Assembly (NCBI GenBank): GCA_958367245.1
Contig: CATXEA010000032.1
Span: 1 to 33,998, forward strand
From: an uncultured Blautia sp.
GTDB lineage: Bacteria > Bacillota > Clostridia > Lachnospirales > Lachnospiraceae
Length of the DNA: 33,998 nucleotides
Direction of reading: 5' to 3'
The notes under the pieces are model-generated. The model was given only the letters and a program-made list of their open reading frames with translations, ran no database searches and had not been told where the DNA came from. The translations under genes were made by a program, and so were the position numbers. The first letter of the stretch is position 1. Each line of letters begins with the position of its first letter. This document shows positions 32,795-33,998 of this stretch, piece by piece.

Positions 32795-33013
32795 ATGAGT
32801 GAAAAGAAACAGAAAATAGGTTTTACTGTTGCCTGTGTAAATGAATTTGCACGATACTGTAATCTTAGTGTAAAAGAAGCATTCTGTTATCTTTTTCAAT
32901 TTAAAGGTATTGCCTTTATAAAAGAAAATTATGAAGTGGAGCATACTTTAGATTTTGGAACAATTGTGGAAGATTTGATGATATTGTGCCGAAGAAATGG
33001 AGGTACCTTATGA
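32795..33013 (+). CDS. DUF3791-like small protein
   Basis: The 72-residue protein resembles DUF3791: FTVACVNEFARYCNLSVKEAFCYLFQFKGIAFI followed by a helical YEVEHTLDFGTIVEDLMILC. Members are usually encoded immediately before a DUF3990 gene, as here. The ATG follows CAGGAGGGTTATGC. Its stop overlaps the ATG of the next gene (ATGA). It may be a small partner or antidote of the DUF3990 protein, which is inference from gene order only. Confidence 0.75.
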   Translation: MSEKKQKIGFTVACVNEFARYCNLSVKEAFCYLFQFKGIAFIKENYEVEHTLDFGTIVEDLMILCRRNGGTL

Positions 33014-33291
33014 AATTATATCATGGCAGCAATCTTGTAATCGAAAGTATAAATTTGGCGATGTGTAGACCCTATAAAGATTTTGGGAGAGGTTTTTATT
33101 TGACAGATATGAAAGAACAGGCTGAAAAAATGGCTGTAAGGGTGTCGAGAATTTATGGAGGCTCTCCTGTTGTCAATGCTTTTGAAATACCAGATTCTTT
33201 TAGGACAATAAGCGGGAATCCTCGGCAATTCAATTACCGAGATGAAAGCGCAGGATTGTGCATATCTGCACAAAGGAAAGAGCATTCATAA
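33010..33291 (+). pseudogene. DUF3990-like protein, probably truncated
   Basis: This 93-residue product begins like DUF3990 proteins, a family related to ADP-ribosyltransferase folds: KLYHGSNLVIESINLAMCRPYKDFGRGFYLTDMKEQAEKMA. The family is usually around 150 residues or more, with a middle segment rich in aromatic residues that is absent; after NPRQFNYRD the sequence loses likeness. The gene ends about 130 bp before an IS200/IS605 transposase, so loss of the 3' part by deletion or insertion is likely. The ATG at 33010 overlaps the DUF3791 stop and follows GGAGGTACCTT. A shorter native variant cannot be excluded. Confidence 0.55.
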
Positions 33292-33425
33292 TCCCCATTT
33301 AACATTATTTGTATTTTCTCCCTACTATTATTTTTCCTCCCTAATGCTGTAACAGATATATAAAGAGTCGAAAATATGTTCGATAAATCATTGCGCGTTT
33401 TTGCCCATTGTGTTATACTATATGC
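33292..33425 (+). mobile_element. Probable left end of an IS200/IS605 element
   Basis: This AT-rich stretch between the broken DUF3990 gene and tnpA has a small perfect hairpin TCGAA/TTCGA (33368-33372 and 33379-33383), the type of subterminal structure bound by TnpA. The exact end and target site cannot be fixed without the right end, which is outside the window. Confidence 0.4.
33391..33419 (+). promoter_or_regulatory. Promoter of tnpA
   Basis: TTGCGC at 33391-33396 and TATACT at 33414-33419 are 17 bp apart. Only six bases separate the -10 box from the ATG, so the message would be nearly leaderless. Confidence 0.5.
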
Positions 33426-33836
33426 ATGAAAGAAAATTTAATACATTATAGGACTTGTGTGTGTAATATCAATTACCATATGGTATGGTCAGTGAAATAC
33501 CGGCGGAAGATATTAACCCCGGAAATTGAAGAATACCTGCAGGAACTGGTGCAGCAGATTGCTGAGGATAAGGGTTTTACCGTTCATTTATTCGAATGTG
33601 GTGAAGGCGATCATGTCCACTGCTTTGTATCAGCTCCACCGAAGCTGTCCATAACAGCAATCGTCAAGTATCTGAAGGGGATCACCGGCAGAAAACTATT
33701 CGAACGTTTTCCGGAAATAAGAAACCAGCTGTGGAAGGGAGAACTGTGGAACCATTCCTATTATGTGGAAACAATCGGATCCGTATCTGAGGAAAATATC
33801 CGCTGTTATATTGAACATCAGAACAAGTCGTATTAA
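33426..33836 (+). CDS. tnpA: IS200/IS605 family transposase TnpA (Y1 HUH)
   Basis: The 136-residue single-strand DNA transposase has the HUH pair His63/His65 in GDHVHCFVSAPP, the helix IVKYLKGITGRKLFERFPE, the motif LWNHSYYVETIG and the catalytic Tyr128 with Gln132 in CYIEHQ. These match active TnpA. The ATG at 33426 is used; no good ribosome binding site precedes it. It moves the element by peel-and-paste through single-strand intermediates. The tnpB partner follows. Confidence 0.93.
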   Translation: MKENLIHYRTCVCNINYHMVWSVKYRRKILTPEIEEYLQELVQQIAEDKGFTVHLFECGEGDHVHCFVSAPPKLSITAIVKYLKGITGRKLFERFPEIRNQLWKGELWNHSYYVETIGSVSEENIRCYIEHQNKSY

Positions 33837-33842
33837 TTCAAA

Positions 33843-33865
33843 GCGGATTGTAACTACCCATCCGC
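33843..33865 (+). repeat. Small hairpin between tnpA and tnpB
   Basis: GCGGAT (33843-33848) pairs with ATCCGC (33860-33865) around an 11-base loop. It may influence tnpB expression; function is unknown. Confidence 0.35.
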
Positions 33866-33889
33866 ATGACTGTACGAGGGGGGAGAGGA

Positions 33890-33998
33890 ATGCTGCTGTC
33901 ACGCAGAACATCTGTAAAGGTCCGGCCGGAATATTCCAATATCATAGGGCATATGTGTTATGCAGCTTCCAAACTCTGGAATGTCTGCAACTATGAAC
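33890..33998 (+). CDS. tnpB: IS605 OrfB / TnpB N-terminus, runs off the window
   Basis: From the ATG at 33890 an open frame continues to the window end, reading LLSRRTSVKVRPEYSNIIG and then the typical TnpB N-terminal block YAASKLWNVCNYE. A purine-rich site GAGGGGGGAGAGG lies just upstream. TnpB is the RNA-guided nuclease of this family, related to Cas12; only about 36 residues are visible, so its integrity and the guide RNA at the right end cannot be judged. Confidence 0.7.
   Translation, partial: MLLSRRTSVKVRPEYSNIIGHMCYAASKLWNVCNYE

Noticed and set aside
33763..33996. A 77-residue open frame across the tnpA-tnpB junction
   Set aside because: It is out of frame with both transposase genes; the tnpB frame starting at 33890 has the recognisable N-terminus.

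Overview
The window looks like chromosomal DNA from an anaerobic, low-to-mid GC Firmicute, most likely a gut Lachnospiraceae (Blautia-like). Supporting signs are strong AGGAGG ribosome binding sites, TTGACA/TATAAT promoters, U-tract hairpin terminators, split gcvPA/gcvPB, clostridial-type leuC/leuD and protein style. The genus is inferred, not shown. No rRNA, tRNA or CRISPR was seen.

Layout. (1) 1-7306: a partial structured RNA or terminator at the left edge, then a tandem glycine riboswitch controlling gcvT-gcvH-gcvPA-gcvPB-lplA-lpdA. This is a complete glycine cleavage system with its own lipoate ligase and dihydrolipoyl dehydrogenase. (2) 7334-9564: a promoter whose transcript should begin with an elaborate hairpin, a MATE exporter and a UPF0126/glycine-transporter-fold membrane protein. 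(3) 9738-15066: a monocistronic HPr-like protein that lacks the catalytic histidine, then a housekeeping operon (cupin, M18 aminopeptidase, Cof-type HAD phosphatase, M20 amidohydrolase, tyrosine phosphatase with an extra N-terminal domain). (4) 15047-20180: a five-gene peptide/nickel-type ABC importer. (5) 20202-23797: ilvN-ilvC-leuC-leuD, branched-chain amino acid synthesis, with a tandem 15-bp repeat in the leader. (6) 23811-29411: a DauR/YheO-type regulator with an unknown partner gene, divergent from a dihydropyrimidinase/hydantoinase; facing them are a dicarboxylate/amino-acid symporter and a cysteine-desulfidase-family enzyme. (7) 29463-32678: SH3b lipoprotein, luxS and trpS from abutting divergent promoters, and a cyclophilin lipoprotein. 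(8) 32795-33998: a DUF3791/DUF3990 pair, the second apparently truncated, followed by an IS200/IS605 element (tnpA, and the start of tnpB running off the window).

How it fits together: much of the window concerns amino acids. Glycine is sensed by RNA and cleaved to feed one-carbon metabolism. Peptides and N-acyl or cyclic amino-acid derivatives may be imported and hydrolysed. Branched-chain amino acids are made, and cysteine or a related amino acid is probably imported and degraded. The least explained items are the His-less HPr, the RNA leaders before the MATE and desulfidase genes, the ilvN repeat, and the unknown protein downstream of the DauR-like regulator.
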